Shown here piece by piece: positions 46,101 through 57,434 of a stretch of DNA of 64,000 nucleotides. Below the pieces are notes generated by a model. The model was given only the letters and a program-made list of their open reading frames with translations. It did no database searches and had not been told where the DNA came from. The position numbers and the translations under genes were made by a program. This stretch comes from Melampsora larici-populina 98AG31 (lineage: Eukaryota > Basidiomycota > Pucciniomycetes > Pucciniales > Melampsoraceae). The stretch lies in the NCBI RefSeq assembly GCF_000204055.1, contig NW_006768772.1, forward strand, positions 158,091 through 222,090, read 5' to 3'. Numbering within the stretch: position 1 is the first letter of the stretch; the number at the start of each line of letters is the position of its first letter.

Positions 46101-46229
46101 GATATGTAAGTAGTATTAACATCCTATAGTACTTTTCACTTGACTATACATGCTTACTGATTCTGATGATCTGAAAGGGGATACGACGAGACTACTCCAC
46201 ATGACGGACATATTGAAGAATCTCATTAA
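43167..46229 (+). pseudogene. KDZ-type transposase with CxC5/CxC6-like cysteine clusters (split by a Helitron)
   Basis: Exons 43167..43629, 43717..43879, 43950..44281, 44354..44931, 45005..45347 plus 46012..46105, and 46178..46229 add up to 675 codons when the Helitron insert is ignored. Two cysteine clusters precede the core: ENCLTC...NCNTTYTPCYVRCDEYCEYY, and GHWCCSV...YCDQYL with KFCSMHYKLLKNCC. Transposase blocks are PQVIFYDNACGLYSHI, VDTFHIKSHKESHATC and WRFNASAAEIENAWFG. These match KDZ (Kyakuja-Dileera-Zisupton) transposases of basidiomycetes and their associated cysteine clusters. The only break is the 664-bp Helitron inside exon 5. The donor of intron 4 is not strong (GTGATG, or GTCAAA six bases earlier). 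Confidence 0.75.
45348..46011 (-). mobile_element. 664-bp non-autonomous Helitron inside the KDZ gene
   Basis: On the minus strand the insert begins TCAAACAAATAAAAG after an A and ends in CTAG before a T. A 7-bp-arm hairpin (GGGCGGC-GG-GCCGCCC) ends 8 bases before the terminal CTAG. Ignoring the insert, the KDZ frame runs on without a gained or lost base. It contains no gene. Confidence 0.82.
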
Positions 46230-47187
46230 GTAATATTAAATATTCATCCACTGTTCCAACCTTTACCTAGACTTCACACTAGTATATTAAAGTGTCAATT
46301 TTTTAAATTTGTTTCCTACCAATAAGCGATCAATCGATCAATCACATATATAGAAATAAAGTAATATAAGTGTTTCAACCACCATATGTGTTACGTGAAT
46401 GGTATTTCAACATTGTACACGTCTCTTAATGTACTCTAAACTTACAAAACCAATTTCCGTACAAAACCACATTATTATATTTCTTTTACAAATCAAAAAC
46501 AAAAGATATTAACCAAAAGCGATGTTTCAGTTGTTTGAATAAAAACCTCAATGAAAACCAAACGCTTAATATAACATTCACCTATTTGGTGTATGCATAT
46601 TATGAAAGTTCATCTTAAGTTCCGATCATGCCTGATCCTGATCACGATCACATCCAAACATTAACTTTGGGTATTTCCGGATGACAATGTTTTACTAAGA
46701 AAATTCTGATCAGATGTGTTACACACACCAACCAACGATAAGTTGAGGTCCAATACATTTACTGATTATAAGCAAAGCTTTATTTAATCCGTGGTTTTAA
46801 ATGTGGAGTCCTACTTCGATCTCTTCGATCTTTTTCATCGCGATCGTAAGGCCGTTTAGTCACTCTTATAGACATCCTTCTAACGATTGTCATGGTGTTC
46901 ATGACGTCAAACTACTGGTTTCGCAAAATGCCTTGATTCATTTGGTCATCATGCGCTCTCATGTATATTTCCAAACGTCCTACGTATTTTAACAAATCCA
47001 ACTATCATTTTATTCGATTTTTTTACTATTTTATCTCAATCTCCTTCAATCACTGAACCTATCAAGTAAACACATCCATTCATTAATTTATATTATAATT
47101 TTTTATTAAACTTATATTTTATCTCAATATCCATCACTCACTACCGCTTGACAGACATCAATATTTGTTTATTCTACCTATTTTATC
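46230..47187. other. AT-rich intergenic
   Basis: No gene, repeat or RNA that I can support. It lies between the KDZ transposase gene and the following unidentified gene, possibly within the same element. Confidence 0.6.
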
Positions 47188-48484
47188 ATGCGCATTGGTA
47201 CTTCGATCCCATTTAACGCATCACATTTCACAGTTTCAAACACCAGCACCTCCTCCTTGCCACCTGTTTCCAGCTATCTAATTGGTCGAACTGACACAGC
47301 CAGTCCCATTACTGAAGATCCTATCAACGCCAATGAAAATGTGGAAGATCATCAACAAATGAATGCCGATTCTTTGATTTCGAATGTTGGAAACAACAGT
47401 TTGGAAGATAACAGTCTACTCGGTGAGTAGTCAACCAAACTTTATAAGTATATTGAAATTTTGTTGATAGCTTGTTATATCCGGTATGAAGAGTCCTCCA
47501 CTCTTACTGCAATAGAAACACCTTTGCCATTTCGATCTGTGCCACACTCGATCAGGTTTCCTCTTCAGCTTGAAGTTCAACAAATCCGATGACCCCGTTT
47601 TATATTACGACACTACACCTGATGATTTCCAAGAGATGGCCACTCTGGTTGTATATACAGTAGGTCAACCGTTATATATAGTTGGGTGTCGTGACATGGC
47701 AGCCCGATGGGTGTTCAGACATATAGAAGTTGAATCGAACTTGGTAAAACGTTTGATGTTGGCCAAATACCATGATTCATGGGCTTATACTGAAACACAA
47801 GGACAAACTCAGGCATTTGAACGCGCCCGAGCTAACTTGTATGTTGCTAAGATGTTAAGGCATTTCCAAAATGCCCTGAAACATCTGTGGCACATGCCAG
47901 GTTGTGATAACGTGCGAGCGAAATTACAAGCAATTCATGTAGCTGCACGAGCTTTGCAGGTAGGTGTATGAAGCTGTTCAATATATATTTTATTACATTA
48001 GATCTGACACACCTATAAATCCACAGGTTCCACCGCCTTTTGTATTGCACACCGTGGGGCAGGCCACATTCTCAGAACCCGAATGGATTTATTGTGAAAC
48101 CGCCGTTGACGACGATAACAAGCGCTATGTCCACGCTTATAAGTTTCACACTGCCCAGCATGAATCCGACCCTTGGAAGGATTTAATTCATGGTTTCATT
48201 CACTTTGCATACCAAAAAAGTGAGGAGAACTCTTTGATAGCGCAATTGGATTGTGATGGCGATGGTATCATTTCGAACTTGGTATGTTATCCAAAACTGT
48301 GAGTTTTTTTAATCACAAAGTCAAACGATCACATAGTGAGCTTTTACATCTTACTAGGTCTCATCTTGGCCCAGTGTCTGAGTACACTGAGACCGTCGAC
48401 AAAGCATTTCAACACTTCAAGGGCGAACATGAATGCAACAAGATATGTAATATCTTGGCTTTGCGACAACTGGATGATGTGTGA
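47188..48484 (+). CDS. Unidentified multi-exon gene next to the KDZ transposase
   Basis: Four exons, 47188..47422, 47556..47959, 48027..48298 and 48358..48484 (345 aa), all GT-AG and in frame. The N-terminal 80 residues are Ser/Asn-rich. The rest is protein-like: FNKSDDPVLYYDTTPDDFQE, TVGQPLYIVGCRDMAARWVF, a helical middle (FERARANLYVAKMLRHFQNA), VPPPFVLHTVGQATFSEPEW, and a C-terminus with GEHECNKICNILALRQLDD. No known domain is recognised. It follows the KDZ gene on the same strand, so it may be a passenger of that element or a repeat-family gene. Confidence 0.55.
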
Positions 48485-49062
48485 ATTAAATTTTATTGAG
48501 ACATTATGATATTTATCATCGACACTTTTTTATTACCACAATTTAAGATGGGAGGTTTTGAAATTGGTATTTTGACTTATGATTGTTGATATTATCATAT
48601 CATCTATAATGCTTATTAAATTGCTCTTGATCATTTGTTGTGCTATAGTTTTTTTATGTGTGGCACGTTTAATATATTGTTTGTATTATCTGTTGAAACA
48701 CAAGAACTTTTGATTGATGGCTGCTTTTTCTGACTTGAATAGTATTAGTATACTTTTGACAAATCACCTGAAACTTGGGAAGGTTTACATGCACAAATTT
48801 CTTTAATGGAAAATTATTTGGTAATTATTAGCATAGCATAAAGGTAGAACAAGGTGACGGCTCACATAACATCAGAGTAACTAACAAGAAACATAGACTA
48901 GAAAACATACAACATACAATTTAAATAGCCAATTTACATGTGAAAAAGGGAAAAGATATACACATAAGGCTGGAACAAAGTTAAACATTACAACTATTTG
49001 CAGTGAATCAATAAAAAATTGTGATTTACTAAATGAACACACCAAACAAAACTAGTTAAGAT
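48485..49062. other. Intergenic between convergent genes
   Basis: AT-rich shared 3' flank of the two unidentified genes. Nothing else seen. Confidence 0.65.
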
Positions 49063-50260
49063 TTAGTCTAATCGGACCCGCTTTCGAGGTGAAGGTTGTG
49101 AAATTTGTAGCTGGGTATCAGTTGCAAACCATGCTGCGTGGAAATGCGTGATACCACGTTGCACTGATTTGTGGCCGTTGATAGCGAGGTAAGAATCTAA
49201 CTGGTTTTTATCAATAGCTTCTAGCCAACGACGGTACCGTGATACAGTTGATTTTACATATTTATAACCGTACTGATCATAAACAGACTTCCAAGCTGAT
49301 TTGTTGGTAACATCATCTTTCACTGCTTCTGATAGAAATTTGCCGATATCATTCATCGAGGACCTACCAGGCCAACCTGGTCCAAAAGTATCATTCGATT
49401 CTCCATTGTAACTGGATGGAGTGGAAGCAAGGTCGATATTGGGATTGTTGGTGGAACATGACATAGGTTGATCATTTAAATTTAAAGAACTTGCACTTGG
49501 TAAAAAGCCGTCAACATTGATTGAATTCTTACGAGGCGATGGCGTGAGGTATTTGCTAATGGACATTGAGGCTTGTTTACGTTTCTTACTCGAGATCGAT
49601 GCCATTTGCTGATCAAGGCTTTCACATTGAGTCGGTTCAACGTCAGGAAACAATATTAATATCTTACGGCTTTCGGATGAGTATTTATGAATGGATCCGA
49701 TTGGAATGTTAAGCTGTTTTGATGGTAATATCCGCTTTTATTAGATGAATGCTAAATAAAAAATGTAAAGATGTTGGATACTCACCCATAGCTGATTTTC
49801 TTCGTGCCATACCTGAAGACTGCCATTCCATCCTGGTCCCATATGTTTATGGGTGAGTTTCACAAGGTCTTCTGATTGGTTTAAAGCTAGAAGTGGCCAC
49901 TGGGGTGCGTATACAACACCACCCCAATATCCAATCCGATCAATGCGGTGAGCCTATCAAAGTAATGGTGAGTTATATTACCTTTTTCACCATGTTGAAT
50001 TGAATAAGTTTCCTCACCTCTGTTCCTGTCCACACGACTAGAGTGATTTGCTTGTTGGCAATCAACTCGGCATCCTTTTGGCTACGATCATCTGCCTGTC
50101 TCGATATGGATATACGTTTGAACTTGGTGAGTTCCAAGGGGAGGAGAAGACGTGAGTAACTTCGTCCAGCTTGAGTGGCAGGAGTAGGCAAAGGTCTGCT
50201 AGTGGAAGTAACCGCGGAGACATTGGGATCAGACTCGCTAGATATGGAAATGGGGTTGTT
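49063..50260 (-). CDS. Unidentified gene, 5' end cut by the second hAT element (partial)
   Basis: Minus-strand exons: from the hAT border at about 50260 to 50018, then 49953..49786, then 49713..49063 (stop). Frame is kept over two GT-AG introns. Blocks: NNPISISSESDPNVSAVTST, LPLELTKFKRISISRQADD, ANKQITLVVWTGTE; then RIGYWGGVVYAPQWPLLALN and HMGPGWNGSLQVWHEENQLW; then LNIPIGSIHKYSSESRKILI, a Ser/Asn-rich stretch, and YRRWLEAIDKNQLDSYLAIN. The last block and the basic tail (PSPRKRVRLD) suggest a nuclear protein. No family is recognised. The upstream start lies beyond the hAT inverted repeat and was not found past 54843. Confidence 0.5.
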
Positions 50261-50262
50261 TC

Positions 50263-53200
50263 GACCAAGTCTGGCTCGCAGCGCCAACGGTAGCGCGGAG
50301 CGCGGCGTGGCGCTGCGGCACGGGGCTGCCGCCCCGTTACTTGAAATTTGCAAAACTGGGGCACTACGCCCCACGCCAACTTTCCAGGCCCGGGATTTGT
50401 TCCGCAGCGCCTTTCGCCACTGGATAGACCTCCCCACTATCTTGTAAGCTACTCGACTTTCCACCTCTCAGCCACCCAACTCCATATGATCAATTATGGA
50501 ACATTGGAAGTACAATCAATCTTTCGATCAGTACCGCCATATCTGGCTTCAGCAAGCCATCATTCAACACAAATCACTCTCAATACCAAACAAATCAAAT
50601 CAGTCTCCGTGTATGGTTTCCATGAATCTGATCAATCTGAATGTGAATGTCCACATCTTCAACATTTTCGACAACAGATGCATCTCTTATCGACCGTGCT
50701 CTTGGGATACAAAGGTGAGCTTCCTTTCCAACTTCACCAGCATTGACTACAGTTTTTCATAGTATTTCACTTGACTGACTCTGAATCTCGTTACCCATTA
50801 TCAATTTTCTCATTTGAAAATCTTCAAACCACACCAACCCATTCCCATTATAACCTCTATCTATCAACCAAACCAAATTCCAAACAACCTCATCTTGAAC
50901 ATGTCTACATCGCACAAGCAACCGACTATCAATTCTTTTGTATTGTCTGGATACGAGACCGATAACGGCAACCCTGCTCCTAGACGCTCATCTCGTGTAG
51001 TTACACCGGCGAGACAAGCCCCTGGAATGATTACGCCGTCTTCTGACTCTCGCCGTGGTCTTTTTGGCGGGGTCCGAGATGTCAGGGACGCGCATGTCCA
51101 TCGTCGGCGCGATCGTTCTGTCTCTTTACCAGGCGATGAACCAGCTCGTGAACCAGCTCGTGAACCAGCTCGGAGACGATCTAAAACGGTTTCACGTGCA
51201 TCTTCTACATCTACCGTAAGTCATTTTCTTTACATATTCTTTTCATCAATCACTTTCGATCAATCTCCTCTTTTGGTCAATCTCTTTTGATCCATCTCTT
51301 TTGATTCATATCTTTTGATCTATCTCACATATATACTTATTTCATCTTTATATGTACATATCATAGGCTACAGGTACCCAGAGAGCCCGCTCTCTTTCGG
51401 TTTCCAATGCTGGAGTTGACGAACCCATAAGCAATGTAAGTTCTTTTCAATAGTCATCGCTTATTTGTATATATCAAAATCTCTGAATGTTATCACTTTA
51501 CTTACAGGATCATGCACCTGTGGGCCCTCCTGACGTGGACTTGGCCCAAGATTCGGATGAAGACAACTTGCGGCTCCACAAAAGAAAACGAAACCAGTTG
51601 GTGCCTCAGGAGTATGATTGTCCATTCAAACATTTTGGACCACCTACTCATGGAAAAAATGATGTAAGCTTTAATATTTCTATTTAGTTATTCATAAGTA
51701 TATGAATCACTGCTGATATTGAACACTTTATGATGTGAGCCACTCGATCAACCCGGACTGTCCTATCCATGCCTCTGGTGCAGGAAGGTTGTTCGAGTGA
51801 GTGCGAGCTCACGTAGATCGAATCTTAAGGGACATCGTGATGGTTCCAATCAAGCTGGTAAGTCAGGAGCGGGGTGTCCTCGCCGTGCACAGGCTATTGC
51901 AGCAGGTGCAAAGCTCCCTCCAGCTGTATCCGAGCTACGTCAGCAACATCTTCAGGAAGAACATCAAGGCTCTCTGGCGTCTTTCATAACCTCGGCACCT
52001 CAGTTTTCAAATCGGACCTTAAATCAATGCTTAGCGGTATGGCAAGTAGCTCAGGCGTTACCATTCAAACGCATCGACGACCCGATCCTCAAGTCTATTA
52101 TGTATTGGATGTGCCCGGATGCCCGCGTCTTTGGTCGAAAGCGGTCAGCTGAAGAAGCCAAGCGACTTTATCTCTCCCTCAGGGATTTGGTAATTGAGAA
52201 GGAGCTCAAGGTAACATTCCATCATTTCAATTATTGTCGTTTCAATTCTTGTATATTATTATCAGACTAGTTGATTGACCACATTTCTTTTGACCTTTGT
52301 AGGAGTTAGATAGCAAATTTTGCTTAGTTCAGGCCTTCACGCGTTCATTGTCTGTGTCCTTCATCCGAAAGGACTGGACATATGTAGTTAGGCACTTGTC
52401 TCTCAAACTTGTTGCATGGCATCACAAGGGTCATCTCCTTGCTGAGCCCATGGTGACGATCTTGAAAAAGAATGATCTTTATCAAAAGATGAGTCACCTT
52501 TTTCCTTTTGATTTATCGTTTTTTTTTGTTTGTTCATTTGCTGACATGAAAATTTTCTTTACATGCTTGCTGGCGTGTCTGATTCAGGAAGTAACAACAT
52601 AACCCTTGGCCGTGAGATGCAACGACAACTTCGGGACGCAGGCCATCAGACCGGTTTTGAATTTACTTGGAACCCCAAGCGCATGTCGGTGCGATGCTTC
52701 TGCCACAAGATGGGGCTCATTGTTAAGGCAGGACTCGACGCGCTGGGAATGAAACCCAGGCGTATTTGCCACAGCAACTTGGGCCGATTTCCTCCGGTCG
52801 AAGTCATGGCGGTTATTGACGAGGATCCGTTGGAAGGAGCGACTGTTGCTGGATCCGAAGAACCCGATTCAGATGAAGATGTTGTTGATAGTCAAGTTGA
52901 AGACGACTTCAACAACAGCAGTGACTCTGACTCAAATTCCGACCACAATTCCAATTCAGACTCTGAGGAAGAAGACATGGAACAAGATGATGAACCTGGA
53001 CGATATCGACAACGCAAAGCTGATTATTTACTTGGTGATACATACATGAAGCAGTTGGCTAAAGATGTGAGTCATTCAACTAAACCATCTTCTCAATCCC
53101 AGTTTCTTTTGTTCATTTTTTTGTTTTTTAGATGGACACTGTAAATAAAAAGCTTACCCGTTCTAGTGGCCACCGTGCCGACTTCAATCGACGCCGCGAA

Positions 53201-54843
53201 AGAGCCAACATTCAACGTAAGCTTGACAACTTACCACCTCTCAAGGCCCTCTTATCTGGCCATGGGATACGGTGGGGAATTCGTGCCAAAAGATGGGAAC
53301 GAATGTGGGAAGCAAGGGATGTGGGTACCCAATCACCTCCACCATCTTCTCTTGCAAATATACTTCTGACAAGTATATTTTATTTTCAGCTGATTGATGG
53401 AGTGATGAAAGAAGATTTGGCTGATGTTCATTCAAAGAGACGCCAACCACGCAAGGATGCTAAGAGACACGGGTATTTTGAGGAGGTCATATTCTCAGTT
53501 GCTGATTGGCAAGCAATGCAAGACATGCTGGACATTCTCACAGTAAGTACTTCATGTTCCTCTTTTATTGATCTCAGATACTGATTGTTCTGACGCACTC
53601 TACAGCCATACAAGATTTTAACCCGAGAAATGGAAGGTAATATACCTACAGGTTGTTTGGTGCTTGTAAAGTACGTGCAGCTCAAGATATCTATGGAGAA
53701 TCGACTAAAGGTGATGCACTTGAACGATCCGCTTTATCCAATGGTCAACATCATGCTAGAAAAAATCCGACTATATTTAGAAGAGGCCCTGGCGTGTGAC
53801 ACTTTAGTTCTAGCCGCTGTTTTTCATCCAGGTCTATGAGTGCGTTTCTTCTCCCATTCTTTTGGCGAGGGCTCTCCTGAGCACATTCAAGCCGAATCAC
53901 TTCTGGAAATTGCCTTCACATCCGAGGCTGAGCGTCAAGCCGATGTTGCACCGGTCACCACCTCTCCAGTCCAAGTCAATTCCCCTCCCAGATTGTTTTC
54001 GCCGGGTTTCCTTGATTTTTACAATGAGCCAGCTACGGAGAGCAACCTCAATGAGCTCGACCGATACCTTCAAGGAATCGATCCAGTCAAATCTCGTAAT
54101 GTCAATAATCCCCAACACGCTTTGGACTGGTGGAAGGTAAGCATAAGATTCTTCTGTTATATCTTTGTAACTAAAGTTAACTAGTCCCTTAACAATCATA
54201 TTTTGTTTCTAGTCGTTAGAAGGCAAATACCCTGTTCTGTCACGCTTGGCTCGGGACTACTTGGCAACTCCGGCTGCTTCGTCTGCTCCAGAGCGATCGT
54301 TTTCAATCGCTGGCCGGATCTGTACTGACGAACGAGGTGGATTGAAACCTAGAATGACTGAAATGTTAGTTAGTAGCACTCTCTGGATGGGCGAAGGCAT
54401 CCCTCTCACAGGTGATTTTGCAGAGGTTGGAAAAGTTATTGATTTTGCAAAGAAAGCGCTCATGAAGAAATCCAGAGTTAATTACTCTTGAGTTTTCATT
54501 TTATTTCAATTGAAAAAAAATTATTTACATCTCTTTTATATTACTTGTTTCTCTACACTCCTTCACATAGTTGTTTTCTCCTTTCTTTACACTCCTTTAT
54601 CACTAGTTTTCTTTTATTTTCATCTTTGAAAGAGATTTTTATTTTCAACAAAAAAACCGCTACTTTTTTGCCTGTAACGCTGAGTAGCGCTGCGCAAAAA
54701 AAATACGCTGCCAACTACCTTTTCAGCCAAAGGATAGTTGGTCACTACTGCCAGAGCTACCAAGCCTGGCCGACTTTTTTATGCGCTACGCCTCTCATTT
54801 TAACGCCAGTGGCGCTGCGTAGCGCTGCGAGCCAGGCTTGGTC
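50263..54843 (+). mobile_element. hAT DNA transposon, copy 2
   Basis: Ends: GACCAAGTCTGGCTCGCAGCGC at 50263-50284 and the inverse GCGCTGCGAGCCAGGCTTGGTC at 54822-54843, one mismatch in 22. Both subterminal regions (50285-50430 and 54640-54820) are GC-rich with short hairpins such as ACGGGGC-TGCC-GCCCCGT and repeated GCGCTGCG. No convincing 8-bp duplication is seen next to the ends. The transposase gene fills the interior. The TIR differs from that of copy 1, so the two belong to related but distinct families. Confidence 0.7.
50901..54491 (+). pseudogene. hAT transposase with BED finger (copy 2; one TGA, catalytic block deleted)
   Basis: Ten exons in one frame: 50901..51215, 51367..51435, 51508..51663, 51740..52210, 52303..52488, 52563..53066, 53132..53320, 53390..53542, 53606..54136, 54213..54491. 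Features in order: MSTSHKQPTINSFVLSGYET; an acidic/basic linker; a BED-type finger (YPCLWCRKVV...HRDGSNQAGKSGAGC); FNRTL-like QCLAVWQVAQALPF; VVRHLSLKLVAWHHKGHLLA; VSDSGSNN; a long Asp/Glu/Ser linker (about residues 395-445); GHGIRWGIRAKRWERMW; and the hATC dimerisation domain ATPAASSAPERSFSIAGRIC. A TGA (53837-53839) follows VFHPGL. Exon 5 lacks about nine residues including the HDVW catalytic Asp seen in copy 1. It is therefore probably inactive despite its clean exon structure. Confidence 0.8.
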
Positions 54844-55940
54844 ACAGACCTGGTAACATGTGATAAAATATACCAAAACACTTATCACCGTGTCCTTGTG
54901 GCAGTTGCCCGACGACAAGCGCACACGGAATGCCTTTGAGGCACAAAGGAGACTCGTGCGCACTCATCAACGAGCAAACACCACACGGACTGGTGTATTA
55001 CATATATACATACACTTACTTTTAAAGAACCACTTTAAAGTAATATTGAAGTACATAATCAAGAGTCTTATAATCATAAGACTAGTGATTTACTTCATTA
55101 CTTTAAGAATTTTCCTGACTAAAAGTAAGTAGTACAGTCCTCATCCATCTCTGGATCCTCTACTTCCCCTAAGTAGACACAAATAGGTTGGTGACCATAG
55201 AACAACTAAAGGTTGGTGACCATAAGAACAACCCAGGGTTAGTGATCATGGAACAACTAGTCTAGTGAACTTCAAACCACTATTTAATCAGTCACTTGAA
55301 GATTGAAGGAAGGAGTAGGATCCACCCTTTACCAATTATACTCTTATATCATTACACTACACAAAATGTCATCTTTACCGGGCGGTAAAGAAAACTACTG
55401 ACATAGAAAAGTCCTGAGGCAACAGGAAGAGAGCTAAAAATCTGAAAAAATATGCACCTTGTTCCTAGATGTTGGGGCGTCATGACGAGTACTTTTTTGT
55501 ATTTTACACACAGATATTGGTTAATGTACTAACAATAAAGGCTGAGAATCATCAAAAACCCACCTGTAACAATACCTGAAATTTGGCCCTTGACTTTGAA
55601 GACAGGATTTTGGAATCTTCAAACATCAATAACTTTTGCAGTTCTGAATCAAATCACTCGATTTCATTTGGAATTGCATGATGGAGTTTTCTGGATGGGA
55701 CTAGGCAAAGTTAGCTATTTTAATTTCTTTGAATCTAGGAAGTAAAATAAAACAAAACAACAGTGTTAAATGAGAGGTACCTCTAGTTGAATATGATTGC
55801 AATCTCTGATACTTTCAGAAGATGATTTGTGATTTGAAGCCCACCTGGAAACATATCACCACAGATAGATAGATGATTCATCATCAGGAAGGCATTCCTG
55901 GGTAGTTGTTCCTTGTTGAACACAGAAAATTATTCACAAC
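54844..55940. other. Non-coding; short GGTTGGTGACCATA repeats
   Basis: No supported gene. A unit of about 33 bp beginning GGTTGGTGACCATA and ending GAACAAC occurs three times in diverged form at about 55186-55260. Confidence 0.6.
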
Positions 55941-56099
55941 TGTTATGATCCAAACCTGTCACGTAGACTGTGTAGACCTGTCACAGGCGGAGAGGAATAA
56001 CTCCCGTCCCACATTTGTAGATGTTAGAGTTTTCCTCATACCACAATCTACGTTATACATTGAATGTTCTCACGAACAGTACTTGCCAAGTTCATAACA
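55941..56099 (+). repeat. 5' LTR of gypsy element A
   Basis: Begins TGTTATGATCCAAACCTGTC and ends TTCATAACA. The first 41 bases match the LTR at 61581; the middle differs and is about 50 bp shorter. ATACCACAAT (56038-56047) inside it pairs with the downstream primer-binding site. Confidence 0.8.
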
Positions 56100-56111
56100 T
56101 ATTGCGGTATC
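56100..56111 (+). other. Self-priming type primer-binding site, element A
   Basis: TATTGCGGTATC follows the LTR directly. It does not start with TGG as tRNA-primed sites do, but is complementary (9 of 10) to ATACCACAAT within the LTR, as in Tf1/sushi elements primed by their own RNA 5' end. Confidence 0.6.
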
Positions 56112-56282
56112 TTAAATCCCCAGAACTAAAGGAAGATCTCAAATTCAATTCAAAGAAGACAACGGTATCAACTTAATCTGAGATCGAGAAGAACAATACA
56201 GAAGGAAGAACTTTAAAAAGAAACTTTAAATTAAGATTGAAGATCCTTATTACGAAGATCGATAAGGTTTTAAGAACATCAA

Positions 56283-57434
56283 TTGAAAAGAAGGAGCGCC
56301 AAGATACCGACATTCACGGCTGGAGAAGAAGAACTGGACAGCGAAGATTTCAGATCAGCAGCTAGTCTAGAGATGTCGGAAGAAACACAAATCCCAAACC
56401 TCGCGTTATTGATGCAACAAGTAGCTGATTTAAACTTGAGGCTCACCAACGAAACAAACTTGCGTCAGGCTGCCGAACTAAGTAGGCAGCAAGCCGAGAT
56501 GAGACTGTCTCAACTAGAGGCAAATTCTGCCGTGAACCAGACCACCACCCACCCTCCTGCACAGCAAACCTACGCACCAGCCCCATCCAACCCCAAGACC
56601 CCCAAAGTGGCGACGCCGGATAAATTCTCTGGATCAGTCGGCCTATTAGCGGAAGGGTTTATTAGTCAAATCAGCTTGTATATACTCACAAACCATTCCA
56701 TGTTCTTGACCGACAAATCGAAGGTGACATTCGCACTATCATACCTCTCTGGTGACGCTCTACGATGGGCTCAACCGACGTTAGGACTGGTACTCAACCC
56801 TACTACTGCAGACTCCATGACATTCGAAGGGTTTGTCAAGGCATTCAAAGGAGTTTTCTTCGATCCTATGAGGAAGACTCGAGCTGAAAAAGAACTACGT
56901 GCGTTGAAACAAACCGGAACCGTTGCCAAATACTCAGTCAAGTTCAATCAATGGGCTGCAGCCACCGAATGGGACGTACCGATACTTATCAGTCAATACA
57001 AGCAAGGTTTAAAGTTAGAAGTCAGGATGGGAATGTTGCAGAAGACGTTCAAGGCGTTGGAAGATATTACAAATCTAGCGGCTGAAATTGATAGTGAAAT
57101 TCACGGTGAAAGACTCAACATCCAAAGCTCGAATACAGTTCGCCCCACCCCTGCTCGAGACCCCGACGCAATGGATTTATCAGCGGCCCGGTTCCCCATA
57201 TCAAGTGAAGAGTATAAGAAAAGAGAAGAAGATGGGAAGTGTTTTAAGTGTGGTGGATCAAATCATTACGCTAGGAATTGTGGGAAGTTTAGGAAGTGGA
57301 GAGGAAAGGGGAGGGGAAGAGTAGCTGAACTGGAGGCGAGGTTAGCTGAATTCGAAGGAAGAGGTGGTGGTAGTGGTAGTAATCAGCAGGGTGAAGGAAG
57401 TGAAGCAGATAAATCAAAAAATGGCGACGATTGA
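56283..57434 (+). CDS. gag: Gag of gypsy element A
   Basis: 383 codons. The N-terminal part is a heptad-like coiled coil (ALLMQQVADLNLRLTNETNL). The Gag fold follows: VATPDKFSGS, LSYLSGDALRWAQP, FEGFVKAFKGVFFDPMRKTR and KYSVKFNQWAAATEWDVPIL. Then ARDPDAMDLSAARF and one CCHC knuckle, CFKCGGSNHYARNC. A second in-frame start (MSEETQ, 56373) is possible. The tail is Gly/Glu/Lys-rich. The -1 slippery heptamer lies five codons before the stop. Gag forms the particle that packages element RNA. Confidence 0.9.
   Translation: MKRRSAKIPTFTAGEEELDSEDFRSAASLEMSEETQIPNLALLMQQVADLNLRLTNETNLRQAAELSRQQAEMRLSQLEANSAVNQTTTHPPAQQTYAPAPSNPKTPKVATPDKFSGSVGLLAEGFISQISLYILTNHSMFLTDKSKVTFALSYLSGDALRWAQPTLGLVLNPTTADSMTFEGFVKAFKGVFFDPMRKTRAEKELRALKQTGTVAKYSVKFNQWAAATEWDVPILISQYKQGLKLEVRMGMLQKTFKALEDITNLAAEIDSEIHGERLNIQSSNTVRPTPARDPDAMDLSAARFPISSEEYKKREEDGKCFKCGGSNHYARNCGKFRKWRGKGRGRVAELEARLAEFEGRGGGSGSNQQGEGSEADKSKNGDD
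57416..57422 (+). promoter_or_regulatory. -1 frameshift heptamer A AAA AAT, element A
   Basis: In the gag frame the bases read TCA AAA AAT, a canonical X XXY YYZ slippery site. A -1 slip enters the pol frame, which is open from 57413. The same heptamer in the same context occurs in element B. Confidence 0.7.

Noticed and set aside
54772..54843. Separate 70-bp foldback (CCAAGCCTGGC...GCCAGGCTTGG)
   Set aside because: Its right arm is the terminal inverted repeat of hAT copy 2, matching 50263-50284; it is better seen as part of that element's end.
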